Of a DNA stretch of 64,000 nucleotides, positions 1-8,872 are shown one piece after another. Position 1 is the first letter of the stretch; each line of letters begins with the position of its first letter. Under the pieces are notes generated by a model that saw nothing but the letters and a program-made list of their open reading frames with translations, was not told where the DNA came from and did not search any database. This DNA comes from an uncultured Clostridia bacterium (GTDB lineage: Bacteria; Bacillota; Clostridia; Oscillospirales; Ruminococcaceae). Both the position numbers and the translations under genes were made by a program. The DNA lies in the NCBI GenBank assembly GCA_947627875.1, contig CANQXS010000010.1, positions 1-64,000 of the forward strand, in the 5' to 3' direction.

Positions 1-53
1 TCGGAATAGTGTAGTGCTGGCGGTCTATCTCTTGTTTTCGGTTGCTTGCTTCC

Positions 54-193
54 TTACCGTACATGAGCATTCGCGCCGGGGTTGTCGTTGCCGTAGCCCT
101 CCAGCAGATTGATCGCACCCCAGATGCCGAGGCCCGCGCCGAGGCTACCACAAGGGTCTGAAGCACAGTTACCGCACTGTTGAAAAACGCCAT
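54..193 (-). pseudogene. Maff2-type conjugative element membrane protein, frameshifted and 3'-truncated
   Basis: Maff2 proteins are short membrane proteins encoded beside the coupling protein and VirB6 genes of Tn1549/CTn-type elements. From the ATG at 193 the minus strand reads MAFFNSAVTVLQTLVVA. One base is then missing at about 142; a one-frame shift restores GAGLGIWGAINLLEGYGN, the family core. Resemblance ends after NDNPGAN near position 75, and a stop follows at 54-56, so the 3' half is replaced by unrelated sequence. Either the element is decaying or the assembly has an indel here. The family call rests on memory of the consensus. Confidence 0.6.
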
Positions 194-220
194 AAATCTT
201 TTCCTCCTTGAAATGTGTGG

Positions 221-246
221 GGCAGGGCTTTCCTTTTTGCCCTGCC
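221..246 (-). terminator. Hairpin between the 59-residue gene and Maff2
   Basis: GGCAGGGC (221-228) pairs perfectly with GCCCTGCC (239-246) around a 10-nt loop. On the minus strand it lies just ahead of the Maff2 ribosome site and has no clear U-run. It may limit read-through or protect the messenger; the function is inferred. Confidence 0.35.
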
Positions 247-397
247 GGTGTTTGGGTTTTGTGGTATCAAAAAAGGGCGTCCCCGCCCGATACCGTCAGC
301 CCGCCCGGTGAATGCCTGTCCCTTCATCTTTTGCCAACAGCTTCACTCTGGACGGGCAATATCCCGCATCAGGGGAAAACGCCCTTGAAAATGGGAA

Positions 398-435
398 AGG
401 CTCCCTTTATCGCCCGATCACAGGGCAAGGAGCCT
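398..435 (-). terminator. Hairpin directly after the 59-residue gene
   Basis: AGGCTCC (398-404) pairs with GGAGCCT (429-435), with further pairing inside (GCCC with GGGC). It begins one base past the stop codon of the small gene on the minus strand. There is no strong U-run, so it may be a weak terminator or a messenger-end stabiliser. Confidence 0.35.
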
Positions 436-615
436 CTACGGATTGGAGCTTTCCGGTTCCGCGCCGAGAACGTCAGGCAGGTACTTTGCCTCTGCCTCCA
501 CATTCTGGCCGTTGTCCAGCTCAATCCAGATGCTGCCGAACGTATCCGGCGGCGTGACCGTCAGCACACGGTCAGCGTTGATATAATACTTCCCGATGGA
601 CACAAACCGCGCCAT
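436..615 (-). CDS. Small conserved element protein, 59 residues
   Basis: This small gene follows the coupling protein gene by 12 bp in the same direction. The product begins MARFVSIGKYYINADRVLTV and ends GAEPESSNP; it has no membrane segment and no recognisable catalytic motif, and is acidic towards the C-terminus. The start ATG (613-615) is preceded by GGAGGGATGGGGA, a good ribosome site. Small proteins in this position are common between VirD4 and Maff2 in Tn1549/CTn-like elements, but their function is unknown. The reading is supported by position, ribosome site and an intact frame. Confidence 0.6.
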   Translation of the reverse strand: MARFVSIGKYYINADRVLTVTPPDTFGSIWIELDNGQNVEAEAKYLPDVLGAEPESSNP

Positions 616-627
616 TCCCCATCCCTC

Positions 628-2391
628 CTAATCCATCTGCACAACGTCATAGACATCCTTCTTTTTGAGCCGCATCTTGTGGTTCAGGAACGCCTCTATA
701 TCGAAAGCGTTCTTTTTGTCGAAATCTGCGGTCAGCTTGAACAGCGGATGCTTTGTCAGGTCATACTTGTCCGACAGGAAAGGCCGGACGCCCCGAAGCT
801 GCAGGATACATTTGCCGCCGTCCAGAACCGCAAGTTCATCGACGGAGGCCAGCTCATGCCCGGTTTTCTGGTAATTCAGGCTGTGGGACTGCTGGCTGCC
901 CCGGCTCTCCCCGGTATTGAACATATCAATCGTTTCCTTGCCGAGTGCCGCGCTCAGTTCCTTTAATGTCGTAGGCTCCGAGCCGCCGAGGAAAAGCCTC
1001 GCGTCCATGTTGCCGATGATGGTGTCCGCATTGTCCTTGTAGATTGCCTTGAGCTGGCTCTGCGCCTGAAGGACAAGGCAGGCCGAGATTTCACGGCTGC
1101 GGATTGTCGCCACCAGCTTCTCCAGATTGGGAATCTGCCCGATGTTCGCACACTCATCAATGAGGCATCGCACATGGACGGGCAGCCTTCCGCCATACAC
1201 ATCGTCCGCTTTCTCGCACAACAGGTTGAAAAGCTGCGTGTAGACCATCGAAATCAGGAAATTGAACGTGCTGTCCGTGTCGCTCATGATAAGGAACAGC
1301 GCCGACCGCTTATCTCCGAGGGTATCCAGTTGCAGCTCGTCATAGGCCGTGATTTCCCGCAGCTCCTGAATGTCAAAAGGCGCAAGACGCGCACCGCAGG
1401 AAATCAGTATGCTTTTCGCAGTCTTGCCGGCAGCCAGCTTGTAAAGTTTATATTGCCGCACGGCGAAGTGGTCTGGCGATTTCTGCTCCAGCGCCTTGAA
1501 CATCAAATCTACCGGGTTTTCAAAGGTTTCATCGTCCTCGCGCACTTCCATCGCGTTCAGCAGGGTGATGAGCGTGGCAAAATTCTGTTCCTCCTTCGGG
1601 GCAACGAAGTGGATATAAGCAATAAGCGCCGTGTAAAGCAGCTTCTCCGCCTTCTCCCAGAACTGGTCGCCGCCCTTGCTCTCGCCCTGCGTGTTCGCCA
1701 TCAGCGTCGTCACCAGCTTCAAAATGTCCTTCTCGCTGTGGATATAAGCGAATGGGTTATAGTGCATGGACTTCCTGAAATTGATGGTATTGAACACTTT
1801 TATGCGATACCCGTAGTGCTGGAGGGCGTTCCCGCATTCAATTAAGACCCCGCCTTTCGGATCAGTAATTACAAATGATGTCGGATAGGTCTTTGACGTA
1901 CACTGGAGCAGGTTTGGCTTCAGCCAGAACCTCGTCTTGCCGGAACCGGAGCCACCGATGATAAGCACGTTCTTGTTCCGTGCCGTTTTCGGGTCTGCGG
2001 GGCGGTTGTTCATGGTCAGGGATTCCGTGCGCGTCAGGATAACATTGTTCTCAAACACCGGGTCGGCGAACGGCTCAATGTCCTTCGCGGTTCCCCAGCG
2101 GGCCGAACCGTATTCCTCATTGTGCCGGTACTTCTTTGCGTTCTTGCTCCGCACATAGACGATGAGCCGGAAGATGCCCCCGGCCGCAATACCGATGCAG
2201 AGGTCGAACGGGTGGAAGCTGGGGACGGGATTGGAAAACGCCGTACCCAGTGCGGAGAGGAATCCGAGAATCTTTTCCCCGATGTCTGCACCGGCAGCGA
2301 TACGCCATGCCTCGCCCACATTGGTGCAGATAAGCCCGATGACCATATACGGGATATTCAGGATAAGGAGCTTTTTCGTTTTCTGGTTCAT
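628..2391 (-). CDS. VirD4/TraG-type conjugative coupling protein
   Basis: Type IV coupling ATPases dock the relaxase-bound DNA strand to the conjugation channel at the inner membrane. This 587-residue protein has two hydrophobic N-terminal segments (about 8-24 and 62-80), a Walker A motif GGSGSGKT at 146-153 and a Walker B region LIDECANIG near residue 412, the usual layout of VirD4/TraG proteins of Gram-positive integrative elements. Its start overlaps the stop of the PcfB-like gene by 4 bp, so the two are probably translationally coupled. No frameshift is seen, so the gene appears intact although neighbours are decayed. Confidence 0.93.
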   Translation of the reverse strand: MNQKTKKLLILNIPYMVIGLICTNVGEAWRIAAGADIGEKILGFLSALGTAFSNPVPSFHPFDLCIGIAAGGIFRLIVYVRSKNAKKYRHNEEYGSARWGTAKDIEPFADPVFENNVILTRTESLTMNNRPADPKTARNKNVLIIGGSGSGKTRFWLKPNLLQCTSKTYPTSFVITDPKGGVLIECGNALQHYGYRIKVFNTINFRKSMHYNPFAYIHSEKDILKLVTTLMANTQGESKGGDQFWEKAEKLLYTALIAYIHFVAPKEEQNFATLITLLNAMEVREDDETFENPVDLMFKALEQKSPDHFAVRQYKLYKLAAGKTAKSILISCGARLAPFDIQELREITAYDELQLDTLGDKRSALFLIMSDTDSTFNFLISMVYTQLFNLLCEKADDVYGGRLPVHVRCLIDECANIGQIPNLEKLVATIRSREISACLVLQAQSQLKAIYKDNADTIIGNMDARLFLGGSEPTTLKELSAALGKETIDMFNTGESRGSQQSHSLNYQKTGHELASVDELAVLDGGKCILQLRGVRPFLSDKYDLTKHPLFKLTADFDKKNAFDIEAFLNHKMRLKKKDVYDVVQMD

Positions 2392-2867
2392 CGCTCACGC
2401 TCCTGTTTCTTCTCATGCACCTTGCCCGGAATGTCCTTGACCAGCCCTTTGAGCTTTTGGAGCATCTTTCGGACGCTGGGACGTTTCTCCTGATGGTTCA
2501 GCTCTGCGGAATATTCCTTGAAAGCCGCCGTCAGCACATCCGCGTCCTTTGCCTTGAAAAAGACCATATACCGGGGCGGGTCCTGCGTCACATCCTTACG
2601 GAGCGCATAGTCCACGCCGTAGCTGTTGAGGATGCGCTCAAAATCCCGGATGCCGGTATTGGCAATATCGAGCTGCTGCGCGCCCTGTCCCTGCCCGACA
2701 AGCTGCTCCACGGACATTTTTCCGTGCGCCGCGTCAGCCGCTTTCCCGGCCTTCACCTGCGCCCGGTGCTGGAGATACTTCCGGAACGCACTTATCAGGG
2801 TGCGCCCGGTCAGCTTGGTCGTGCTGATGGCAAGATTCACTGTCCTGTTTTCAACTTCTTCCTGCAA
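2388..2867 (-). CDS. PcfB-like (DUF3801) conjugation accessory protein
   Basis: PcfB of enterococcal pCF10 and its relatives in clostridial integrative elements act with the relaxase and coupling protein during conjugative DNA processing. The 159-residue product begins MQEEVENRTVNLAISTTKLT and contains the typical GRTLISAFRKYL segment; the C-terminal third is basic, fitting DNA or relaxosome contact. It lies immediately upstream of, and overlaps by 4 bp, the VirD4-like gene, the same order as pcfB-pcfC. The assignment comes from sequence feel and gene order. Confidence 0.8.
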   Translation of the reverse strand: MQEEVENRTVNLAISTTKLTGRTLISAFRKYLQHRAQVKAGKAADAAHGKMSVEQLVGQGQGAQQLDIANTGIRDFERILNSYGVDYALRKDVTQDPPRYMVFFKAKDADVLTAAFKEYSAELNHQEKRPSVRKMLQKLKGLVKDIPGKVHEKKQERER

Positions 2868-2897
2868 TGACCGCCACCTTCCTTTCTTTTCTCATAC

Positions 2898-3209
2898 TCA
2901 CCGCGCCGTCTCTTTCCGGTCATAGTGGAGGTTCCCGTGGTCAACGCGGGCATGGCTGATGATCTTGATATGCCCTTTCTCCTGATTTTCCAAAGACCTG
3001 CGGTAACCTTCCTCCGTGAGATAGGCGCGGGTGCGTTCCCCTTTCCAGCCGATGGGGGAATCATGGGTCAGCACATCGAAGATAATCATGTGGCGCGTAT
3101 CGTCGGCAAAGCGTTCCAAATCCATATAGGAATGCCCCGCGTACTCCTGCGCCCCGGCCTTGATGCGCATTTCCTCAATCAGTTCGCCTATCGTTTTCTG
3201 CTTCTCCAT
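2898..3209 (-). CDS. Conserved conjugative element protein of unknown function, 103 residues
   Basis: I do not recognise a named domain. The 103-residue soluble protein begins MEKQKTIGELIEEMRIKAGA and contains the phrases YMDLERFADDTRH and LTHDSPIGWKGERTRAYLTE, followed by a basic, His-containing tail. It sits between ParB-side genes and PcfB in the same direction with short gaps (30 bp downstream, 9 bp upstream), so it is probably cotranscribed with the conjugation module. Nothing in it suggests membrane location or secretion. Confidence 0.7.
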   Translation of the reverse strand: MEKQKTIGELIEEMRIKAGAQEYAGHSYMDLERFADDTRHMIIFDVLTHDSPIGWKGERTRAYLTEEGYRRSLENQEKGHIKIISHARVDHGNLHYDRKETAR

Positions 3210-3218
3210 AGCGGCACC

Positions 3219-3794
3219 TCACAGGATAAAGGCAGGGAAGTCAGTACCGTCCGCGCAAAGTGTGACCGTGTGGTCGGCAAAGTAGACGATGGCGGCCATG
3301 ACTTCCTCGGCATCCAGGGAGATGCTGTCGCCATCGCCGTCACTGGCGTACACAATGACAGGCCCGATGATATAACGCTCGCTGCCCAGCTTCAGGACGT
3401 TGCGGGGATCATAAGCAGCTTTCAGATCGTAAGCGCAGAGGTCAGGCACACTGATGGTGTGTACGGAGCAGAATTCGCCGTACCGCTCGACCGCATCGTA
3501 GCACTCGCTTTCCGTCATGACCTCCGGTGCTTTTCCGGGCCTCATAACTGCCACGATGGAATCAATGTCCTCGTCCTTTGCTCCGTTCCCATATTGTTCA
3601 TATTCGTCAGAGGTGTCGTTCAAGAAATCCTCAACTGCCCGCACCAGCGCCTGATAGCCTTCGCTGGAAACGGTGTTTCCCGTATCCTTGGCACGGCAAG
3701 GCTGGCCGTCCATGGACTTTACCAGCCTGGAGGCTGATTCCGGGGAAACGGTGATATGAAAATCACCGTGAAAATGGATGGTAATGGAATCCAT
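3219..3794 (-). CDS. Hypothetical protein of the conjugative module, 191 residues
   Basis: The start chosen is the ATG at 3792-3794 (MDSITIHFHGDFHITVSPES), because AAAGGAG lies at a proper distance; the frame is open 24 codons further upstream but without a better site. The protein is acidic and soluble. Its C-terminal half contains GPVIVYASDGDGDSISLD and an ADHTVTLCADGTDFPAFIL-like end, giving two similar aspartate-rich turns, but I recognise no catalytic family. It lies between ParB and the 103-residue gene and is probably part of the same transcript. Function unknown. Confidence 0.65.
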   Translation of the reverse strand: MDSITIHFHGDFHITVSPESASRLVKSMDGQPCRAKDTGNTVSSEGYQALVRAVEDFLNDTSDEYEQYGNGAKDEDIDSIVAVMRPGKAPEVMTESECYDAVERYGEFCSVHTISVPDLCAYDLKAAYDPRNVLKLGSERYIIGPVIVYASDGDGDSISLDAEEVMAAIVYFADHTVTLCADGTDFPAFIL

Positions 3795-3849
3795 TGAAAT
3801 CTGTTCTCCTTTCATTTTGGAGCCGGAAAAGGCGCCCGGCAGGGGTGCC

Positions 3850-4722
3850 TCATCTGGCCTGGTCACGTTCCCTCCGGCGCTGGTACTGTTCCAGCAGCCG
3901 AAGAATCGTATCGCTCATCTGCTTCGGGGTGTAGGACTTCGGGAAAAAACGCTGGATGTCGCTGGTCTTGAAAGAAATCCTCCCCATATCGTCCTTCTTG
4001 ATCTCGTCCATGACATCACACATGGCATCAAGAGAGCAGCCTCCGTCCTGGCTGAGTTTTTTCATCCGCTGCGCCTGGGAGAGGGACGGGGCGGCCTGTG
4101 CGTAATCCATCGCCTCAATGAAATGCCGCTGTTCCTCCGGCTTGAGATACGAAAGCTCCACAGCAGGGTTAAAGGCGATTTTCTTTTCGTCCACCATATC
4201 CAGCACTTCGGGGATAAGGTTCGTCAGACGGATATACCGCTTCACCTGGGTCTGGCTGTCCCCGGCATCCTCCGCAATTTTTTCCGCAGCAGTCAACCTC
4301 GGACCAACTTGGTCTGAAGTCAGGTCCGTGCGCTGTCCCTGATGTTTGATGGCGTCCATCTTCATCTTGTAGGCGTAGGCCCTTTCGCTGGGCAGGATGC
4401 TTTCCCTCTGGAGATTGGAATCTACCATCATAATAATGGCGGCATCATCGTCCATCTTTCTGACAATGCAGGGGACAGTTTCCATGCCGGAAAGTTCCGC
4501 CGCATGGTGGCGGCGATGTCCGGAAATGATCTCATAGCCGCCGTCCGGGTCAGGCCGCACCAGAAGCGGGGTGGTGATGCCGTAATCCCGGATGCTCTCT
4601 ACCGTCTGCGCCATCGCATCGTCATCCAGCACCTTGAATGGATGCCCCTCAAAGGGATGCAGCTCGGAGATGGGAATCCCCTGCACCTGTTCCGGGGCTT
4701 TTAATGTCTTGTCATTTTCCAT
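3850..4722 (-). CDS. ParB/RepB/Spo0J-family partition-like protein
   Basis: ParB-type proteins bind centromere-like DNA sites and, with CTP, spread along DNA; element-borne copies are common in Tn1549-like elements even without a ParA. This 290-residue protein has the ParB N-terminal nuclease-like fold signature (ISELHPFEGHPFKV near 18-31, then SGHRRHHAAEL near 67-77) and a central helix-turn-helix region with EDAGDSQTQVKRYIRLTNLI. No ParA gene is visible in the window. Its start overlaps the SpoVG gene stop (TGATG), so the two are coupled. Confidence 0.9.
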   Translation of the reverse strand: MENDKTLKAPEQVQGIPISELHPFEGHPFKVLDDDAMAQTVESIRDYGITTPLLVRPDPDGGYEIISGHRRHHAAELSGMETVPCIVRKMDDDAAIIMMVDSNLQRESILPSERAYAYKMKMDAIKHQGQRTDLTSDQVGPRLTAAEKIAEDAGDSQTQVKRYIRLTNLIPEVLDMVDEKKIAFNPAVELSYLKPEEQRHFIEAMDYAQAAPSLSQAQRMKKLSQDGGCSLDAMCDVMDEIKKDDMGRISFKTSDIQRFFPKSYTPKQMSDTILRLLEQYQRRRERDQAR

Positions 4723-5126
4723 CAGCGCCCTCCTTTGTCCGCACCCCTGTTCCTGTCGGGAGAGGGCGGTTTTACCTCGGCCGCCTTCTGCTTAACGGCA
4801 TCCAGCACCGAATCGCGGTTCTCGGTCTTTGACATTGCCCGCTGGTACTCGCCCAGGACAGCGCTGTTTACCGCCTTGCGCATCTCCGCAGTCGTGGGGA
4901 AGCAGATGTCCTTATACTCGCCCTCCGCAGTTTTTCGCTGGGGCATGGACACGAACGCGCCTTTCTCGCTGTTCATCACACGCACACCCCGGATGGCAAA
5001 ACACCCGCCGATCGTCACGGAGGCGTTCGCCAACAGGTTCTTCCCGTCCTGCACAGGATAGACCTTAACGCTGATGTCCAGCTTTTGCCCGCTCTGCGCA
5101 GACGGTTCCCTCGCAGTGTTACTCAT
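4722..5126 (-). CDS. SpoVG-family protein encoded on the conjugative element
   Basis: SpoVG proteins are small nucleic-acid-binding regulators; many clostridial integrative elements carry an extended copy. The 134-residue product has the SpoVG core in its first 100 residues: LDISVKVYPVQDGKNLLANA, then IRGVRVMNSEKGAFVSMPQRK and EYKDICFPTTAEMR. A basic, Pro/Asp-rich tail extends beyond the usual 85-100 residues. It is the first gene of the left-going run, behind a hairpin-rich leader (5175-5285). It overlaps the ParB start. Confidence 0.88.
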   Translation of the reverse strand: MSNTAREPSAQSGQKLDISVKVYPVQDGKNLLANASVTIGGCFAIRGVRVMNSEKGAFVSMPQRKTAEGEYKDICFPTTAEMRKAVNSAVLGEYQRAMSKTENRDSVLDAVKQKAAEVKPPSPDRNRGADKGGR

Positions 5127-5174
5127 TTACATTCACCTCGCTTTCTCAAATCTCTTTATGGCGAAAAACAAAAA

Positions 5175-5285
5175 AGGCGTGTATCCCGGTCCCGTAGTGG
5201 AGCAGAATACACGCCTATGTAATCCGTAAAACACAAAAAGAGCGGATACCGCCTGACGGATTTCTCCGGCAGCGATACCCGCTCT
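5175..5285 (-). promoter_or_regulatory. Two tandem hairpins in the leader before the SpoVG-ParB-coupling gene run
   Basis: AGGCGTGTAT (5175-5184) pairs perfectly with ATACACGCCT (5207-5216). A second stem, AGAGCGG (5239-5245), pairs with CCGCTCT (5279-5285). Both stand in the gap upstream of the SpoVG-family gene. They could be attenuators, or the remains of an element end. No decisive U-run follows either stem on the minus strand, so the regulatory role is inference. The rest of the 5127-5365 gap holds nothing else I can name. Confidence 0.45.
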
Positions 5286-5365
5286 ACGAAATCATAAATA
5301 TTTGATTGATGGGCACCCTATCCTCCTTTACGCTGCCCTTGCGCATTTTAATCGTCTGTTTTGGG

Positions 5366-5991
<626 letters not shown>

Positions 5992-6002
<11 letters not shown>

Positions 6003-7436
6003 ATTCATTTCTCCTTTTTTCTTTGCTGTTCTCTCTTGATTGATTGTTCGCTTGTTCAGCCTTATATTTGATTTGCCAAAGCCTTTTGACCTCCTCGCGC
6101 ACCGCCGAAAATTGATTTTGAATATCTTCAAAATCTTTTTGAAGCTGTGCCTTCTCATTTCTCCAAGCACTGATCGGCAGCTTGCCACCCTTGAAATATG
6201 GGCGAAGTTTCCGCTCTGCCATATGGTAAAGCCGCAGCGCGTTTTCGTTTTCAGCTTGAAATTTTTCACGTTTCGACTTCCATTTTATTTTGGATAATTC
6301 ATCAGCAATAGGCTTGTTTTCAGCATAGTGCTGCGCCCAAAGTAACAAATTGTCTATCTCCTTAAGCCGTGCAGATTTCTTGCTCGACCGTTCCTTAAAG
6401 TCGTCAATCTTTTTGTTCAACTCGTCCAATTTACCTTGCAAATCCTCGAAAGATTCGATTCCATTCGCTTTCAAGAAGTTGATGTCAGCTGTTAGCTCTT
6501 TCAAGTTTTTGACTTTGGCAGTCTGACTGTACGCTCCCGCGTTACGGAGTGAGTTGTAGGCATTTAGCGATTGAATAAGTTCCGATTGGCGATTCTCGCT
6601 GATCCAATTTTTCATAGCTGATACCTTTTTCTCGGCAGCTAAAATCATCTTATTGGTTGCCTTAATCCACCTGTTCAAGTTGCCTTTTTCAGTTGCAATC
6701 CCGCGCTTCTCCATTGCTCTGACGGTCGGGCCTTCGTGAACGGTCGGCAAAAGTTCAATACCCTGCCGTTCATAACATCGGGGTCGATTCGCTCATCAAG
6801 ACCTTTTTCGGCAAACTTTGAATTGCAAAGGTCGCACCAAGCCTTGCGCCAATGCTCCAAAGTTTCGGGTTTGCCCCAATCGGTCGTGGGAACGGCGTTG
6901 AAAACAAACTCGCCTGATTTGTCGCGCATTCGCTCGCCATGCTCATCAAGGACATATTCTCGCCGCTGCTTTGTTCCCCACTGCCCATTTTCGTCGAGCG
7001 GTCGCATCGGGCAGAGGACATGAAAATGCGGGTTTTGTATGCCGTCCTTACGGTCGGGCAGATGAACGGCGAAGTCGCAAATCATGCCACGACTGACAAA
7101 CTCATTCAACAAAAATTGCCTTGCAAGTGCGATATTCTCCTCAATGGAAAATTCGTTCTGCAGGGCGATGTCAAAGCTATATGCAAGTTGCGCTTTAGGG
7201 TGTGGTTCCGCTTTGTCAACCGCGTTCCAAAGTGTCTGGCGATTGGAGTATTCGAGTGGAGCGTGGGCGGGTAAAAGGATTTCCGTGTGGACGATTCCGC
7301 GTTTTCTGGTGTAGTCGCTGACCTCGCCATAGTAGTCGGAATATAACTTTTCTCCCGACCGATAGGCGGCGCAAGCTACTGCCGACTGCCCTTTGCTGCG
7401 CTTGATTTGGGTGACGTGAAAATGATAAGCTGCCAT
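5992..7436 (-). pseudogene. MobA/MobL-family relaxase, split by a frameshift
   Basis: Relaxases nick oriT and lead the transferred strand. The N-terminal part (7436 down to about 6780) starts MAAYHFHVTQIKRSKGQSAV and carries AYRSGEKL, the histidine-rich metal motif QNPHFHVLCPMRPL and a YVLDEHGERMRDKSG segment, all typical of MobQ-class MobA/MobL proteins. At 6780-6784 a base is missing after the ERID codons; the other frame resumes with YERQGIELLPTVHEGPTVRAM-like sequence and continues as a long helical, lysine-rich tail to 5992. Joined, the protein would be about 480 residues, a normal length. Without frameshifting it is broken; an assembly error is possible. Confidence 0.82.
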
Positions 7437-7702
7437 TAGTTCACATCCTTTGCAATCAGGTTTTTCACTTCGGGCAAAGCGAAAATTTTCTCGGCAAGCT
7501 CGTAAAACTCGACCTCGCTCAACGTTTTGATTTCGGGCATGATACTCTCGATTGCTGCTCCGCGAGTGATAAGGCGGTGAGCGCGTTTCTGCCGTTCACC
7601 GTTTTCATAGTAGGTCTTGCGGTTTTTGAGCCGCGCGAGGTTGTGAGTTTCCTGCTCAAGTTCACGTTCGGCTTCTTTGATTTTGGTTTCGATTTCGTTC
7701 AT
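7436..7702 (-). CDS. DUF3847-family small protein of the mobilisation module
   Basis: DUF3847 proteins are short helical proteins found just upstream of MobA/MobL relaxase genes in Firmicutes elements. The 88-residue product starts with a charged coiled coil (MNEIETKIKEAERELEQETH) followed by the family core RLKNRKTYYENGERQKRAHRLITRG and an acidic end. It overlaps the relaxase start by one base and is preceded by GGAGG. It may help the relaxase at oriT; that role is inference from position. Confidence 0.85.
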   Translation of the reverse strand: MNEIETKIKEAERELEQETHNLARLKNRKTYYENGERQKRAHRLITRGAAIESIMPEIKTLSEVEFYELAEKIFALPEVKNLIAKDVN

Positions 7703-7829
7703 ATTTCCTCCTTGAACATAAAAATACCGCCTGTGCGGCAGACGGCTTCAAACTATTGGGATAGCACGTTAGGGCGCAAGGGGCTTGGCTGTTGCTGCCT
7801 GCGACCCGCACTCCTTGACGGAGCTTGCG

Positions 7830-7990
7830 ACGAAAATGCCCTGACCTCGACGGTCAGGGCAAGCGTCTCGGCTGTCGCCTCGGTCGGTGCTTCTGCCTAC
7901 GGCAGAGGTGTCCACCGGACACCCGCACCGCAGAGCGCACATACCCCCAAACGGGGGATATAGAAGTGCGCACTTCGTGAAAATACGCTT
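7830..7990. other. Candidate origin of transfer (oriT) with five inverted repeats
   Basis: The 315-bp gene-free stretch 7703-8017 lies directly upstream of the DUF3847-relaxase pair. It contains TGCCCTGACC/GGTCAGGGCA (7837-7846, 7852-7861), CTGCC TAC GGCAG (7893-7905), GGTGTCC/GGACACC (7907-7913, 7917-7923), CCCCC/GGGGG (7944-7948, 7953-7957) and the perfect palindrome GAAGTGCGCACTTC (7963-7976). Dense inverted repeats next to a MobQ relaxase gene are the usual look of oriT, and AAGTGCGCACTT resembles the AAGTGCGCCCT type of nick region known for MobQ plasmids. The exact nick site is not proven. Confidence 0.6.
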
Positions 7991-8017
7991 AGGTTATTAA
8001 TTGTACTTGTCTATAAA

Positions 8018-8830
8018 TTACTCTTCAAAAACAAATTCTATTTCGTTTCTATATTTTCTTGCATCATTCCTATATTCATTCACGGTCGTTCCAAACTGTT
8101 CAATGTTTCCCGGAAGGGTTAAACAAAGATCATAGAAAGCGGATGTTGTGGTATAATAGTCTTTTAAACTGGCATAATACTCATAATCCGAATATTCGTT
8201 ACTTAACTGTTTCAGTATGGCTTTTGCATTATCTAATGCTGTCTTTGCATCAGAAATTTGGTTGTTTACTGCATAAGAACAAATTACAAAGTATGAACAA
8301 GTTGATTGAAATGAGTCCTTAGAACCCATTGTTATTACCATCAAATCTGCATTTGTCCTCCATAATTCTTTATCTTCCTCAGAAGCATTTTCCCATATTT
8401 CATACATCTTATCAGATATTTGTTTAAAATCTTCAATTTGCGCAACTGAATCCTCTTCCAATTCTTCTGATAATCCCAATGAGCCCACAATCAAAAATGC
8501 TATCCCTTCTGCAAGTTCCTCTTCGGTTAACTTTAGATGTTTTGAAAGATATTCTGTGCCACCGTTAATGACATCTTTTTTGTAAAGGGCTCCCTCTCGC
8601 CCAGCTTGATAAATATCATCGCCAAGATTTTCTATAATATCATATGCGGTATTTATATTATCATATGCCTCTTTAGAAAGTTCATATGCTTCATTATTAG
8701 AGTTTTGCTCTTGGCTCGTTGTTTGATTGTCCTCGCTCTCGCTTTCACTATTGCTAAGGCTTTTCCCGCAAGCACCAAGCAGTAGTGCAAAAGATAATGC
8801 TAAAACTATTATTAGTTTTTTATTATTCAT
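8018..8830 (-). CDS. Predicted lipoprotein, helical, unknown function
   Basis: The start at 8828-8830 (MNNKKLIIVLALSFALLLGACG) has AGCAGGTG upstream; an ATG 10 codons earlier would spoil the signal peptide. The N-terminus is a lipoprotein signal with lipobox LLGAC, so the cysteine at about residue 21 would be lipidated and the protein tethered outside the membrane. After a Ser/Glu/Gln linker (24-47) the 270-residue protein is mostly helical, with no recognised domain. It is AT-richer than the chromosomal genes to the right and sits with another lipoprotein gene inside the mobile region, so it is probably cargo. Confidence 0.75.
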   Translation of the reverse strand: MNNKKLIIVLALSFALLLGACGKSLSNSESESEDNQTTSQEQNSNNEAYELSKEAYDNINTAYDIIENLGDDIYQAGREGALYKKDVINGGTEYLSKHLKLTEEELAEGIAFLIVGSLGLSEELEEDSVAQIEDFKQISDKMYEIWENASEEDKELWRTNADLMVITMGSKDSFQSTCSYFVICSYAVNNQISDAKTALDNAKAILKQLSNEYSDYEYYASLKDYYTTTSAFYDLCLTLPGNIEQFGTTVNEYRNDARKYRNEIEFVFEE

Positions 8831-8872
8831 TTTTACACCTGCTTTTAACATATTATGCATCGCTTATAATGA

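Noticed and set aside
1-75. Group II intron or insertion sequence end at the left edge
   Set aside because: The sequence after the Maff2 break is foreign, but only 75 bases are visible and no intron or IS terminal motif can be confirmed.
208-966. Plus-strand frame over the left end of the VirD4 gene
   Set aside because: It overlaps the clear coupling protein and the 59-residue gene and has no recognisable sequence.
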